Shown: positions 45,647 to 56,046 of the stretch, one piece after another | How the letters are laid out: each line of letters starts with the position of its first letter | Numbering within the stretch: position 1 is the first letter of the stretch | Source of the DNA: Schlesneria paludicola DSM 18645 | GTDB taxonomy: Bacteria; Planctomycetota; Planctomycetia; Planctomycetales; Planctomycetaceae | Assembly: GCA_945876035.1 (NCBI GenBank) | Contig: CAMCMU010000006.1 | Coordinates: 1-64,000 of the forward strand | DNA: 64,000 nt | Reading direction: 5' to 3' | Program-made: the position numbers and the translations under genes | The notes under the pieces: generated by a model | The model's input: only the letters and a program-made list of their open reading frames with translations | Told to the model about the DNA's origin: nothing | The model's database searches: none

Positions 45647-48600
45647 TCATGGCCTTGTGATCGTCTCATGGAGGTTGAGCAGCGTTCTTGTCACGCTTGT
45701 CCAAGCGGCAAGATCGGATTTATCCAGTCCGTTGGGAGACGGAGCGTCCCCCGCAAGCGAGAGGCTTTCGGCATCGCCTGGGTTCGTGCGAAACTCCTTG
45801 CGGTGTCGGGAGAGTAGTCGGAGTAGCACCGCAGCCTCGTCAGATGTGGGAGGGCGAGCGACGGCGTTGCCAAAAGCCCAGATAAGACGGGATTCGTCTG
45901 TCTCGCCTCCCTCCAGTAAGATCCGAGCGGCGAACATTCGGGCGGCTTCGACGTGGCTGGGATCATTCAGTAGCGTGAGCGCTTGCTGAGGCGTATTTGA
46001 TCGGGGGCGATCGGCGGTACATTCTTCTCGACTCGGTGCGTCAAATGCGGACAAGGACGGGTGCAGAAATGAACGCTGCCACCAGGTGTAAATTCCTCGA
46101 CGATATTGGCGTTCTCCTTTGTCTGCCTCCCATGTCCGCCGAGGAAAGTTCAGGAACTCCCAATAACCCTCTGGCTGGTAAGGTTTATCGCTCTCACCTC
46201 CAATACGCCACGACATCAGGCCGCTGATCGTTAAGGCGTTGTCACGAATGAACTCCGCATCCAGACGCAAGCGGTTCTGCGCCGAGAGAAGCCGGTTGAA
46301 CGGATCGACTGCCCGTGCCGTACTAGATTGAACCGAGCTTTGACGATATACGCCGGAGCTGACCAACTGACGAACGAGCTGTTTGACATTCCAGCCACTC
46401 TCGCGAAAATCAACGGCCAAATGATCGAGCAACTCCGGATGAGTCGGCCACTCACCTTGGCTCCCCAAGTCTTCGAGAGACTTGGACAAGCCCTGCCCAT
46501 AGAAGAGTTTCCAGAGGCGATTGACGAAGACTCTCGCCGTGAGCGGATTTTCCGCCGAGACAATCCAATGGGCAAGCTCCAATCGTGTCGCCTGCCTATC
46601 GTCTACCGTGACCTTGCCCAAAAACCCCGGAACGCCTGGCTGAACGACCTCGCCAGAATCGTCTAACCAGTTTCCGCGTGGCAGAATGCGAGTCATCCGC
46701 GGCTCAACGGACTTTGTAATCAGGCTGGTTGGCAGTCGCTTGATCAGGGCATCTCGTTTGTCGGTCGCTTTTTGAATGTCCTCGCGTTGCGGCTGAAAAC
46801 GGCTGGAGCGTTCTCGCAGAAACGCGTGGAGTTGAGTTGCTTCCGACTCATTGCGTTGCTCAGCAATCTTGGCGATCACTGCACGCAAGACGGGCGGAAC
46901 CCATTCCGAAGTCGGTTTTGCAATGCGTGTTCCACTGATTCTCAATTTGCCGATGCCGTGCTTTAACAACTTCGATTTGAATTCCAAAAAAATGTTTGTT
47001 TTACCATCGTTGAGGGGCCTCTCAAATTCAAAAATTGCTTCGTGTGCCTGTCCCGGCTGGGGAAGAATTCCCCAACCGGTCTGGTCATTACCGTCGATTG
47101 ATTTGGCAATCTCCTGACCGACCTGAGAGTGATCGGCGACGGCACGCGTCACGGGCACGGGGAGCGTCTTGCCATCGGCATCGAGTATCGTAATTTTAAA
47201 TTCGGTCAATACAAAATTGCCGTCGGGAGCCATCCCCGGCCCATTCGCGGGCAACGTATTATCCGCCAGAACCTCTAGGCGGATGCCAGACAATCCTGAC
47301 AAAGAATCCACCGCAAACACATACGCCTCTTCGTCAGCGGCGGTGCCCGTGGACAGAAAGGAATCATCGTCCTGTTTAATCAGTTGCGATTGGCCGAGAA
47401 CGTGGATCTCCACCGGTTTGATGATCTGCCATGCGGAGTGAAAAGCTATTTCCGTCTCCCAGTGGGGATTGTTTGATAGGAAATCATTGACGGCGTTGAC
47501 GAGAGATTGACGCGATTCAGAGACCTCGAGGGCAAGGCGGGTCAGTTCCTCTTCTTCCGCAGGTGAGGGAACGGGCATGCCTGGCTCGCGTAAGCCGACG
47601 GCCGCTTCATCGACGTCAGCAAAAAATGCAGCCATACTGTAAAAGTCTCGCTGGCTGTACGGATCATATTTGTGATCGTGACATTCCGCGCAACCCATGG
47701 TGGCACCAAGCCACACGGCGGAGACGTTTCGCACTCGGTCAGATGCATATTTTGCGAGGTACTCCTTCGCCTGGGCGCCTCCTTCCTGCGTTGTCTGTAA
47801 CAGACGATTGTAGCCCGAGGCAACCTTTTGGTTCACGGACGGAGACGGCAATAAGTCTCCTGCAATCTGTTCGATGGTGAATACATCGAAGGGCAGATTG
47901 TCGTTGAATGAGCGAATCACGTAATCCCGATAGGGGGCGATGTCGCGAGGATTGTCGCTGTGATAGCCAATCGTGTCCGCAAAACGGACTAGGTCCAGCC
48001 AATAGGAGGCCATCCGTTCCCCAAAATGAGGCGATTCCAATAGTCGTTCGATCACTTTTTCATAGGCGTCTGGCGCAGTGTCACTCACAAACATTGCCAC
48101 GTGTTCTGGAGTGGGCGGCAGACCTGTGAGGTCGAATGAGAGACGCCGAATGAGCGTGGCGTGATCGGCTTCGGAGGCATGCTTTAAACCCGCAACATTG
48201 AGTTTTTCCAGTACAAACTGATCGATCTCGTTTCTCGTCACTCCCGGTTCTTGTGTCCGCGTTGGCCTTGAGCGAACGGGCTTCAGGTACGCCCAGTGCC
48301 CCTGCCATTTCGCACCCTGCTCAATCCACGTTTTCAGAATCGCAATGTCTCGAAGAGACACGTTTTTGCCGGAATCGACCGGCGGCATGATTTGTTCGTG
48401 ATCGACAGAAGTCACCCGCCTCAGGAGTTCGCTTTTTTCCGGCATCCCCGCCACAACGGGCGCCATCCCTGATCCCGCCCCAAACAGACCTGCTTCCGTA
48501 TCGAGCCGCAAATCACCCTGCCGCTTGTTGGCATCCGGCCCGTGACACGTGAAACAGGCTTCCGACAATATTGGTCGCACGTCACGGTTAAACTCAATGA

Positions 48601-48682
48601 TGGCAGGCAATGAGGCATCGCTGGCGAAGACTGATCGAAACGTTACGCTGAGACAGAAAATGCAAAGGAAATGCCATCGCAT
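45647..48682 (-). CDS. PSD1/DUF1553-DUF1549 protein with planctomycete cytochrome c motif
   Basis: A 1011-residue secreted protein of the planctomycete-specific set. The signal peptide ends near ASDASLP (about residue 20). The PSCyt1 motif CFTCHG (Cys43, Cys46, His47) sits near the N-terminus, followed by KRQGDLRLDTEAG, typical of planctomycete cytochrome c domains. The middle part (DUF1549; HWAYLKPVRS and DQFVLEKLNVAGLKH, about 160-350) and the C-terminal DUF1553 domain (TARVFVNRLWKLFYGQGL and LRLDAEFIRDNALTISGLM, from about 700) complete the family layout. Proteins of this kind are usually encoded next to a DUF1501 partner, which is absent here. The ATG at 48682 has GGAG upstream. Function in planctomycetes is unknown; a role in redox or metal-dependent processes at the cell surface has been suggested. 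Confidence 0.92.
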   Translation of the reverse strand: MRWHFLCIFCLSVTFRSVFASDASLPAIIEFNRDVRPILSEACFTCHGPDANKRQGDLRLDTEAGLFGAGSGMAPVVAGMPEKSELLRRVTSVDHEQIMPPVDSGKNVSLRDIAILKTWIEQGAKWQGHWAYLKPVRSRPTRTQEPGVTRNEIDQFVLEKLNVAGLKHASEADHATLIRRLSFDLTGLPPTPEHVAMFVSDTAPDAYEKVIERLLESPHFGERMASYWLDLVRFADTIGYHSDNPRDIAPYRDYVIRSFNDNLPFDVFTIEQIAGDLLPSPSVNQKVASGYNRLLQTTQEGGAQAKEYLAKYASDRVRNVSAVWLGATMGCAECHDHKYDPYSQRDFYSMAAFFADVDEAAVGLREPGMPVPSPAEEEELTRLALEVSESRQSLVNAVNDFLSNNPHWETEIAFHSAWQIIKPVEIHVLGQSQLIKQDDDSFLSTGTAADEEAYVFAVDSLSGLSGIRLEVLADNTLPANGPGMAPDGNFVLTEFKITILDADGKTLPVPVTRAVADHSQVGQEIAKSIDGNDQTGWGILPQPGQAHEAIFEFERPLNDGKTNIFLEFKSKLLKHGIGKLRISGTRIAKPTSEWVPPVLRAVIAKIAEQRNESEATQLHAFLRERSSRFQPQREDIQKATDKRDALIKRLPTSLITKSVEPRMTRILPRGNWLDDSGEVVQPGVPGFLGKVTVDDRQATRLELAHWIVSAENPLTARVFVNRLWKLFYGQGLSKSLEDLGSQGEWPTHPELLDHLAVDFRESGWNVKQLVRQLVSSGVYRQSSVQSSTARAVDPFNRLLSAQNRLRLDAEFIRDNALTISGLMSWRIGGESDKPYQPEGYWEFLNFPRRTWEADKGERQYRRGIYTWWQRSFLHPSLSAFDAPSREECTADRPRSNTPQQALTLLNDPSHVEAARMFAARILLEGGETDESRLIWAFGNAVARPPTSDEAAVLLRLLSRHRKEFRTNPGDAESLSLAGDAPSPNGLDKSDLAAWTSVTRTLLNLHETITRP

Positions 48683-49057
48683 GCAAGGACTCCGCAAGAC
48701 CCACGCACAAAAATACTTCACCGAATGGAAACCCGAAACGTTATGTTGGCTGAGATGGCCGAAATTCGCCAGCGTTGCAGACAATTATTGTCATTCATGG
48801 CCATAGCACAGGTCGGTTCAGCTCTGCTGCTAACGCCAGTTGATAGATGACAGATGGTAGCGTTCCTGTTAGTCTGAATCGGGTTGAGTCGCCGTGAAGA
48901 TTGGCCTGAGATCTTAATTAGCCGCGTCAAAGTTGTTCGTGACACGACAACTCAATGGGTCCTACCTGTTGTCTGTAACCATCGACGAGTATCGTTGTTG
49001 GCGCGCGCTGCCGATCAACGACGAAAGTGATACGAGAGGAGCTAAGGAGAACTCCGG
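48683..49057. other. Intergenic region between divergent genes
   Basis: About 375 nt carrying the promoters of the PSD1 gene and of the phosphatase gene. No clear boxes and no other gene. Confidence 0.45.
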
Positions 49058-50476
49058 GTGATAATGTTTTGCCTCTTGTGCTGTCTTGCTGTGAGTCCGC
49101 TGCTGCTGTCTGGTTGCCATGTGCAGGCCGATGCCGTTCCAGTCATTCTCCAAGAAACGAATCCGCAATCTGTACCCGAGGTCGAAGTTCATCGACCCAC
49201 GCGACTACCCGACCGGATCGTGTTGACTTGGACCGGTGATCCTTCTCGCTCACAAGCTGTCACTTGGCGATCCGATCCATCCGTGGCCGTTGGACTGGCA
49301 GAGATTGCCGTCGCTGATGACAACGCATCGTTTGCCGCACGGGCTCGCCAGTTGAAAGCGAAAACAACTTCTCTGACCAGTAATCTCGCGGCGGCTCATT
49401 ACCACTCCGTGGAATTCACCGCGTTATCGTCCCGTACCAAATACGCGTATCGTGTTGGCGATGGAACGAATTGGAGCGAGTGGTTTCATTTCACGACCGC
49501 TAGTGATCAGCCCGATCCCTTTTCATTTATTTACTTCGGTGATTCGCAGAACGACTTGAAGTCGTTGTGGTCGCGGGTCATTCGTGAAGCGTTCACGGAG
49601 GCACCGAAGGCCCGTTTCATGTTGCATGCTGGAGATCTGATCAATCATGCCAACAGCGACGCTCAATGGGGTGAATGGTTTCAGGCGGGAGGCTGGCTGA
49701 ACGGCACTATTCCGTGTGTACCAACACCTGGCAATCACGAATACAAGTCTGCGGCAAATATCCTCGGTCACCACCTGCCGACCTTGAGTGATCACTGGAA
49801 GCCACAGTTTACGTTGCCCGAACACGGGCCACCGGGACTCGAAGAAACCGTCTATTTTCTGGACTATCAGGGAGTCCGAATCGTCTCGCTGAATTCCAAC
49901 GAGAGGCACGCCGATCAGGTACTCTGGCTGGAATCAGTCCTGCGAGATAACCCTGGAAAATGGTGTATTGTAACCTTCCATCACCCGATTTATTCTTCTG
50001 CAAAACAGCGAGACAACGCGGCTCAGCGAGAAGCGTGGCAGCCATTGTTTGACAAGTACAGTGTTGATTTGGTTCTTCAGGGACATGACCACACCTACGC
50101 ACGGTCAGGGTTAGAAACATTCCGAGGAACAATCGAACCAAATCCGAAAAAAGATCAGATTACTGGAGCCGACGCGGCCAAATATGATTCTGCGGGAACT
50201 GTTTATGTCGTTTCAGTGAGTGGTCCAAAAATGTATGACTTGGGCCGGCCGTTACGCCCCGAGTTTCAACGCGTTGCCGAAGATACGCAACTCTTCCAGA
50301 TTATTTCAATTGAAGGCGACCAACTTCAGTACGTTGCTCGAACCGCCACCGGTCAGCTCTATGACGCGTTCAGACTGAAGAAGCGCGAGGGGCAATCCAA
50401 TCAGTTGATTGAGCAGGTGCCCGATATTCCACAACGATTACGCCCCCCGATACCGGAAAAACCAAAGAGGCCCTGA
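49058..50476 (+). CDS. Purple-acid-phosphatase-like lipoprotein
   Basis: A 472-residue metallophosphoesterase anchored in the outer or cytoplasmic membrane. The lipobox LLSGC puts the acceptor Cys at residue 20. Residues about 48-145 form the Fn3-like N-terminal domain of purple acid phosphatases (RIVLTWTGDPSRSQAVTWR). The catalytic domain has the metal motifs FGDSQND (about 164-170), HAGDLINH (about 193-200), PGNHEY (about 223-228), FHHPIY (about 307-312) and the GHDHTYARSG ending (about 343-352). GTG 49058 is preferred as start, because AAGGAG lies 8 nt before it; ATG 49064 is an alternative. Substrate unknown; phosphate release from organic phosphates outside the cell is likely. Confidence 0.88.
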   Translation: MIMFCLLCCLAVSPLLLSGCHVQADAVPVILQETNPQSVPEVEVHRPTRLPDRIVLTWTGDPSRSQAVTWRSDPSVAVGLAEIAVADDNASFAARARQLKAKTTSLTSNLAAAHYHSVEFTALSSRTKYAYRVGDGTNWSEWFHFTTASDQPDPFSFIYFGDSQNDLKSLWSRVIREAFTEAPKARFMLHAGDLINHANSDAQWGEWFQAGGWLNGTIPCVPTPGNHEYKSAANILGHHLPTLSDHWKPQFTLPEHGPPGLEETVYFLDYQGVRIVSLNSNERHADQVLWLESVLRDNPGKWCIVTFHHPIYSSAKQRDNAAQREAWQPLFDKYSVDLVLQGHDHTYARSGLETFRGTIEPNPKKDQITGADAAKYDSAGTVYVVSVSGPKMYDLGRPLRPEFQRVAEDTQLFQIISIEGDQLQYVARTATGQLYDAFRLKKREGQSNQLIEQVPDIPQRLRPPIPEKPKRP

Positions 50477-51021
50477 CGTTGTTCAAATCCCTAACAATGG
50501 CTGTGTCCTTGGGGATTCGGAAACCGATGCTCGACGGGGATTTCTCCTGCCCCCCATCGACTCGGTCGGTGATTTGCGGTGGAAGTCGTCTCGCCGTGGC
50601 GCATCGACTTGTCGAACAACAAGGACGTGGCGGCACACTTTTCGTTTGCGGTGTGCGTCTTGAACGAGAATCGATCGCGTGACGGCGACACCTGTTCGTC
50701 GGAATGCGTCGGCCGCCAGACACTTTTTGAACGAGGTCGTGATTCCGAGGGCGATGATCGTCATTCAGCAAGCGATCGCCTCAGAAAGCAAATGCAGAGC
50801 AATCTGAGGCGTTGCTTGAGAGCAGTTCCATACCGGATTCAAGAGCCAGCCTTGCTTGTCGTTGATTTCGAGTGAGAAACGAACGACTCAGACAAAACTC
50901 GACAGCGGAACGGTCCCGGTCGTTACGAAAGAGTTGACTGTTCGTGCTTCATTCTCAACGGCTGAGCGGTACAATCCAAGTCTTTCCCCACACAGTGATT
51001 TTTGACCCGTTCGCGGGTGGG
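50477..51021. other. Intergenic region upstream of dnaE
   Basis: About 545 nt. Only short overlapping frames; a GTTCAAATCC-like string near 50478 was tested as a tRNA T-arm and rejected. No promoter I can support. Confidence 0.4.
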
Positions 51022-54000
51022 ATGCCCATGCCCCCAACATTTTTAGAACACGAATCCGCTGCATTACTCAAGACACCCACTCCCGGGGCGTTTGCACATC
51101 TGCATTGCCATACTCATTACAGCCTACTTGACGGAGCCAACCGGATCGATCAGGTCGTCACAAAGGTAAAAGATGCCGGGATGAATGCCCTCGCCATCAC
51201 GGATCATGGCAACCTTTATGGTGCGTTAGAATTCTACAACGAATGTCGAAGCCGTTCTGTCAACCCGGTGCTGGGTTTAGAAGCCTACATCGCTCCAGGT
51301 TCAAGATTCGACAAGTCGGGCGCGTCACGCGTGAAGGAGGCAAGCTTTCACCTGACTCTTCTGGCCATGAACCGCGCCGGATTTCAAAACCTCGTTAAAC
51401 TGTCATCGGCATCATTTTTGGAAGGCTTCTACTACAAGCCCCGCATCGACAAAGAGCTACTCGAGGCTCATAGCGACGGGCTGATTCTGCTGTCCGGCTG
51501 TGCGGCGGGCGAGTTGTCTCAATTGTTACTCTCAGGAAAGGTCGACGAGGCCGAAAAGCTTGCGGCATGGTACTCGAAGGTCTTCGGTGACCGGTTGTAT
51601 ATGGAAATCCAAAATGCCGGATTCGCCATCCAGAAACAGTGCCTAGAAATGACCGTGGATCTTGCGAATCGGATGGGCTTGCCACTGGTGGCGACCAACG
51701 ATGCACACTATCTCAATCAATCCGATGCGGGGATGCACGATGTCTTGCTGTGCGTCAACACAAAAGCGGAACGGTCCGACACGAAGCGGATGAAAATGGA
51801 TACGGATCAGTTATTCGTGCGCATCCCCGCGGAAATGTACGCCGCATTTGTCGGCTTCGAAGAAGCGGTGGCTCGTTCGCAGGAAATTGCGGATCGCGTC
51901 GATATCCAGCTGGATCTGAAGTCACGGCATTACCCTGTCTTCCAACCTCCTGCTGGAAAAAAAGATATTGATTATCTGCGGGAATTGTGCGAGGAGGGTT
52001 TGGTTCTCCGTTACGGTGCGGACGGAATCACGAACGTGCATCGCGATCGCCTTGAATTTGAATTGGGCGTCATCGCAAAGATGGGTTATGCCAGCTATTT
52101 TCTGATTGTGTGGGATTTTGTTCGTTTTGCTGGTGAGCAGGGAATTCCCTGCAGCGCGCGAGGCTCCGCCTGCGGTGCACTCGTCGCTTTCGTACTGAGA
52201 CTCAGTCACGTCTGCCCCCTCGAATACGACCTGCTGTTCGAGCGATTTCTTGATCCAAGCCGCACGGAGCCGCCCGATATCGACATCGACTTCTGTCGCG
52301 ACCGGCGTCAGGCCGTAATCGATTACACCAAACAAAAATATGGAACCGCGAACGTCTGCCAGATCGGGACCTTCGGAACTCTAAAAGCCAAGGCGGCAAT
52401 CCGCGATGTCGCGCGGGCACTCTCGGTGTCACCCAGAGACGTCGACGTCATTTCCAAAATGGTGCCAGAAACACTCAATATCACTCTCGATGAGGCGATC
52501 AAAGACAGTCCCGATCTGAAGGCACTTTACGAAAGCGACCCAAAAATTCGGGAGATTCTTGATCTCGCTAAGCAGATCGAAGGTCTCGCACGAAGCGCCG
52601 GAACTCATGCGGCGGGAGTGGTTGTGTCAGATCAACCGATTTCCCAATACGTCCCCCTGCAAATCATTACTGGCAAAACGGATGTGATTACCCAATGGGA
52701 AGGCCCAACCGTCGAAAATGCCGGCCTGCTGAAGATGGACTTCCTCGGGCTGCGCAACCTGACAATCCTCGACAAGGCCGTTAAGAATGTCAAAATACAT
52801 CGCGGAGTCAGCATCGATCCCGTCAAGCTTCCGATGGATGACAAGACCACGTTTGCTCTCCTGCAACGTGGCGAAACGAAGGGGATTTTTCAGTTGGAAT
52901 CTGGTGGGATGCGAGATCTTCTCACCAAGATGAAGCCCGACACTTTTGCGGACATCATTGCCACATCCGCGCTCTACAGGCCCGGACCCCTAGAGGGGGG
53001 CATGGTCATGACTTACGTGGATGTGAAGCATGGGCGACTGCCTCTGCCACAGCTGCACCCGATCATTGACGAAATCCTGAACGAAACCTATGGAGTCATG
53101 GTTTATCAGGAACAGGTCATGCGAATCCTGAACCGGCTCGGCGGTATTGAACTGCCGCAATCCTATCAATGCATCAAAGCCATCAGCAAGAAAAAGCTGG
53201 AGACGATTGCCAAGTACCGCGAGCAATTCCTGCGAGGAGCGGGCGAAAAAAATCTGGCGGAAAACAAGGCGGTGGAGCTTTTTGGCATGATCGAAAAGTT
53301 CGCCGGCTACGGGTTCAACAAATCCCATTCAACGGCCTATGGTGCTGTCGCGTATCAGACGGCATACCTCAAAGCTCATTATCCCACGGAATTCATGGGG
53401 GCTCTTTTGTCCTGCGAGTTAGGTGAGACGGACAAACTGATCGAGCACGTCGACGATTGTCGCCGGATGGGCATTCAGATCCTGCCTCCAAACGTCAATG
53501 TCGGTGACGTCGAGTTCTCCGTCCACGGCGACCAGTTGGCCTTTGGAATGGGCGCAATCAAGGGTGTAGGTGCGGGTGCGATCGCAGCGATCGTAAGCCA
53601 ACGAACATTGAATGGCCCGTTCAAGAGCATTTTCGATTTGGCAGAACGTTGTGATCCCCGACATGTCACAAAAGGGGTCCTCGAACTGCTAGTCAAGGCG
53701 GGTGCGTGCGACTGTCTCGGTGGTCGGCGAGCCGCCCTTTATGCGGTCATCGAGCGTGCGGTGCAATCGGCAGCCAATATCTTGCGTGACAAACAACGCG
53801 GACAAAAGAATCTTTTTGGAGCAGATGACGACGACCAACAAGCGGCGGCCGGAATGTCGTTGTCGCCCACCAACCTTCCTGAAATGCCTGAATGGTCCCA
53901 ACGCGAAAAGCTGGCATCTGAAAAAGAGGCTCTCGGATTTTTTCTGACTTCGCATCCGCTCGCCGAAATGTCGGAGACGATCAGACAGTTCTCCACCTAC

Positions 54001-54600
54001 GAAGCTCGGGGCTTGGCCGAAGCCGGAGAAAACCAAGAAGTGATTCTCGGCGGCATGATCTCTGCCATCAAAAAGGCGACCACAAAAAAACCAAGTCGGA
54101 ACGGACACTCCAAATATGTCAACTTCGATTTTGAAGACCCCACAGGCGTCGTTCGCTGCATCATGTGGCCCGAAGAATTCGCGCGGCTTGGTGACAAGAT
54201 TGAACCAGAACAAGTTCGCTTCATCCGTGGCAAAGTCGACAAACGCAGCCGCGAACCCAACGTCGTCATCGACTCGATATGGACACTCGAAGAAGTCGAG
54301 AAAGAATTCACCAAGCAAGTCTTGATTAAATTCCAAAAGGGCCGACACGACCGACGGATCATCGAACGCGTACGCGATATCCTCCAAAAGAATCCCGGCA
54401 AAGCCGAAGTTATCTTGGTCGTGGATATCACCGATGCGGATTCACGTCTCAGATATATTTCGCAAAATCAACTCGACCAAAAATTAAACATCAGCAGCGA
54501 TCTACGACGCGAATTAACGGAGACCCTAGGAGAGGGACACGTCAAATTTGTGACGGATATCAAACGCAAGCCCCCATCGACCGGCGGAGTCGGGCGATAA
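51022..54600 (+). CDS. dnaE: DNA polymerase III subunit alpha
   Basis: The replicative polymerase, 1192 residues from ATG 51022 (51028 is also in frame, and the open frame extends to 50944). The N-terminal PHP domain starts with AHLHCHTHYSLLDG (about 25-38) and keeps the metal-site motifs ITDHGNLYG, GLEAYI, LLSGCAAGEL and ATNDAHYLN, so it may retain phosphoesterase activity. The polymerase core has PPDIDIDFCRDRR (about 416-428, two catalytic Asp) and KMDFLGLRNLTILD (third Asp, about 572). The GYGFNKSHSTAYGAVAYQTAYLK block, the tandem HhH region and the OB-fold with YVNFDFEDPTGVVRCIMWP (about 1031-1049) follow. This is the standard DnaE1 architecture; length is normal. It lies alone on its strand. 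Confidence 0.97.
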   Translation: MPMPPTFLEHESAALLKTPTPGAFAHLHCHTHYSLLDGANRIDQVVTKVKDAGMNALAITDHGNLYGALEFYNECRSRSVNPVLGLEAYIAPGSRFDKSGASRVKEASFHLTLLAMNRAGFQNLVKLSSASFLEGFYYKPRIDKELLEAHSDGLILLSGCAAGELSQLLLSGKVDEAEKLAAWYSKVFGDRLYMEIQNAGFAIQKQCLEMTVDLANRMGLPLVATNDAHYLNQSDAGMHDVLLCVNTKAERSDTKRMKMDTDQLFVRIPAEMYAAFVGFEEAVARSQEIADRVDIQLDLKSRHYPVFQPPAGKKDIDYLRELCEEGLVLRYGADGITNVHRDRLEFELGVIAKMGYASYFLIVWDFVRFAGEQGIPCSARGSACGALVAFVLRLSHVCPLEYDLLFERFLDPSRTEPPDIDIDFCRDRRQAVIDYTKQKYGTANVCQIGTFGTLKAKAAIRDVARALSVSPRDVDVISKMVPETLNITLDEAIKDSPDLKALYESDPKIREILDLAKQIEGLARSAGTHAAGVVVSDQPISQYVPLQIITGKTDVITQWEGPTVENAGLLKMDFLGLRNLTILDKAVKNVKIHRGVSIDPVKLPMDDKTTFALLQRGETKGIFQLESGGMRDLLTKMKPDTFADIIATSALYRPGPLEGGMVMTYVDVKHGRLPLPQLHPIIDEILNETYGVMVYQEQVMRILNRLGGIELPQSYQCIKAISKKKLETIAKYREQFLRGAGEKNLAENKAVELFGMIEKFAGYGFNKSHSTAYGAVAYQTAYLKAHYPTEFMGALLSCELGETDKLIEHVDDCRRMGIQILPPNVNVGDVEFSVHGDQLAFGMGAIKGVGAGAIAAIVSQRTLNGPFKSIFDLAERCDPRHVTKGVLELLVKAGACDCLGGRRAALYAVIERAVQSAANILRDKQRGQKNLFGADDDDQQAAAGMSLSPTNLPEMPEWSQREKLASEKEALGFFLTSHPLAEMSETIRQFSTYEARGLAEAGENQEVILGGMISAIKKATTKKPSRNGHSKYVNFDFEDPTGVVRCIMWPEEFARLGDKIEPEQVRFIRGKVDKRSREPNVVIDSIWTLEEVEKEFTKQVLIKFQKGRHDRRIIERVRDILQKNPGKAEVILVVDITDADSRLRYISQNQLDQKLNISSDLRRELTETLGEGHVKFVTDIKRKPPSTGGVGR

Positions 54601-54999
54601 GCCATGTGCATCCGAGGAAGCCCTAGTTTTCGATCGCAAAAACCGCTCCGTGAACTCCATATGCCTCTTCCATACTCCGCCAATCGCCTTGCTGTACAGG
54701 TGCTATCAACGCCGTTGAAAAATTCAATTCGACGCTTCGCGAAGGGCCCAATGTCGGCCGAGATTCTGAGTCTGAAGACTCCTGACAACGTTGCAAATCG
54801 TCGGTAACGCGGGTCCGGAAAAATCACGATCCGTTTTCAGCCACGACACCAGAAGCCACAGATTCCGCGGCCAAACGCTCGGCGAAGTCAATCACCGCCA
54901 GGTACGACCGCCGGCTCTCGATTATTTCGTCCCCCCAAGAATCAGAACCTGCTGAGCGCAACGTCTTAATTTTCGGAATCCGCCTTTTGCGTTGAGGCA
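54601..54999. other. Intergenic region between dnaE and the dehydrogenase gene
   Basis: About 400 nt between convergent genes with no supported gene or clear terminator. Confidence 0.4.
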
Positions 55000-56046
55000 T
55001 TAGCCGCTGAGAACTTCCCGATCACGATCAAAGTTTGTGAGTGGCAATTCAACCCACTCCGCGCGTCTCGCATGGGATGCATGACAGGCAACAATTACCT
55101 CCAGCGTTCGTCGTGATTCCTCGGCCGAGCAACAGACAGGAATCCCCTGATCCAACCAACCTACGATTTCTCGAACCGCTTGATCCATCGAGGTCCCGTA
55201 TTCGGAAGGGACATTGGGCAACGTTTCATGGCCCCTCTCCCGAGTGTCGATCACAGCAGTTCCCTCAGAAATGTAGGCTCTGCCCGTCGTTCCCTGCAGG
55301 ATGATTTCTGCTGGAAAACTCCCCTCGTCGGGCGCGTGAACGTGGACCATCAGGCCTCCCTGCAGTCTCAGTATCCCGAAGCCACCGGGATCGCGAAACT
55401 CCGGGCCACGACAATCAGGCCGGGCGGTCAGATCGAGGGTGGCAGAGACGGCGGTGACTTCGAGACCCGTCAGCATTCTCGCGGCATCGATCAGATGTGT
55501 TCCGATATTCCCAAGTCGCCCAGACCCCCAGTTCAGCCAAACTCCCGTCAACTTTCCGAAATCACGCGAGGCCACACGGCGGGCCAACTCTCTAAAATGT
55601 GGATGAAACCTGCGATTGTGATTGATGACCAGAAGAGTGCCCGTCTGTTGGCATGTGGCGATCATGCGTTCCGCATCAACGAGTCGCGTTGAAATCGGTT
55701 TTTCACAGAGGATCGCCCGTACGTTATGTTTCGCGCACGCCTCGACCAACTCGGCGTGACTCGGAGCGAACGACGCCACACCGACAATATCCAAATTTTC
55801 AGAAGCGAGCATTTGCCGCCAATCACCAAAGACATTGGCACCTGTCCGCCGTTGAAATCGTTCGCGACGCCCTTGATCTCTGCTACTTCCGGCCACGAGT
55901 TGAACTCGTTTGTGATTCGAAAAGGCATCCCGGTGAGTCCCATCCAAATCAACGACTTGCTGACCCAAACGATCCCCCGAGATCTGATCACCCCCACCAA
56001 TAAAACCGAGGCCAATAATGCCTGCCCGAAAACTCGAACGGGCCAT
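55000..56046 (-). CDS. Gfo/Idh/MocA-family oxidoreductase
   Basis: A 348-residue NAD(P)-dependent dehydrogenase. The N-terminal Rossmann fold reads FRAGIIGLGFIGGG near residues 5-18 (GxGxxG-type), then ASFAPSHAELVEACAKHN near 85-102 and the catalytic-lysine motif ILCEKPIST near 106-114. The C-terminal half contains NWGSGRLGNIGTHLIDAARM, with the conserved His near 180, and EIILQGTTGRAYI. These proteins reduce or oxidise sugars or sugar-like compounds; the substrate here is not evident. Start at ATG 56046 has GAAGGGATCGGA just upstream, whereas the upstream frame begins with a hydrophobic stretch that looks non-coding. Monocistronic. Confidence 0.9.
   Translation of the reverse strand: MARSSFRAGIIGLGFIGGGDQISGDRLGQQVVDLDGTHRDAFSNHKRVQLVAGSSRDQGRRERFQRRTGANVFGDWRQMLASENLDIVGVASFAPSHAELVEACAKHNVRAILCEKPISTRLVDAERMIATCQQTGTLLVINHNRRFHPHFRELARRVASRDFGKLTGVWLNWGSGRLGNIGTHLIDAARMLTGLEVTAVSATLDLTARPDCRGPEFRDPGGFGILRLQGGLMVHVHAPDEGSFPAEIILQGTTGRAYISEGTAVIDTRERGHETLPNVPSEYGTSMDQAVREIVGWLDQGIPVCCSAEESRRTLEVIVACHASHARRAEWVELPLTNFDRDREVLSG

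Noticed and set aside
50470-50500. A GTTCAAATCC string resembling a tRNA T-arm
   Set aside because: The flanking bases do not pair into a T-stem or acceptor stem, and no D- or anticodon arm is present upstream.
53689-54387. A 232-codon open frame antisense to dnaE
   Set aside because: It overlaps the conserved polymerase core entirely, has no ribosome binding site and matches no family; it arises from the codon bias of dnaE.
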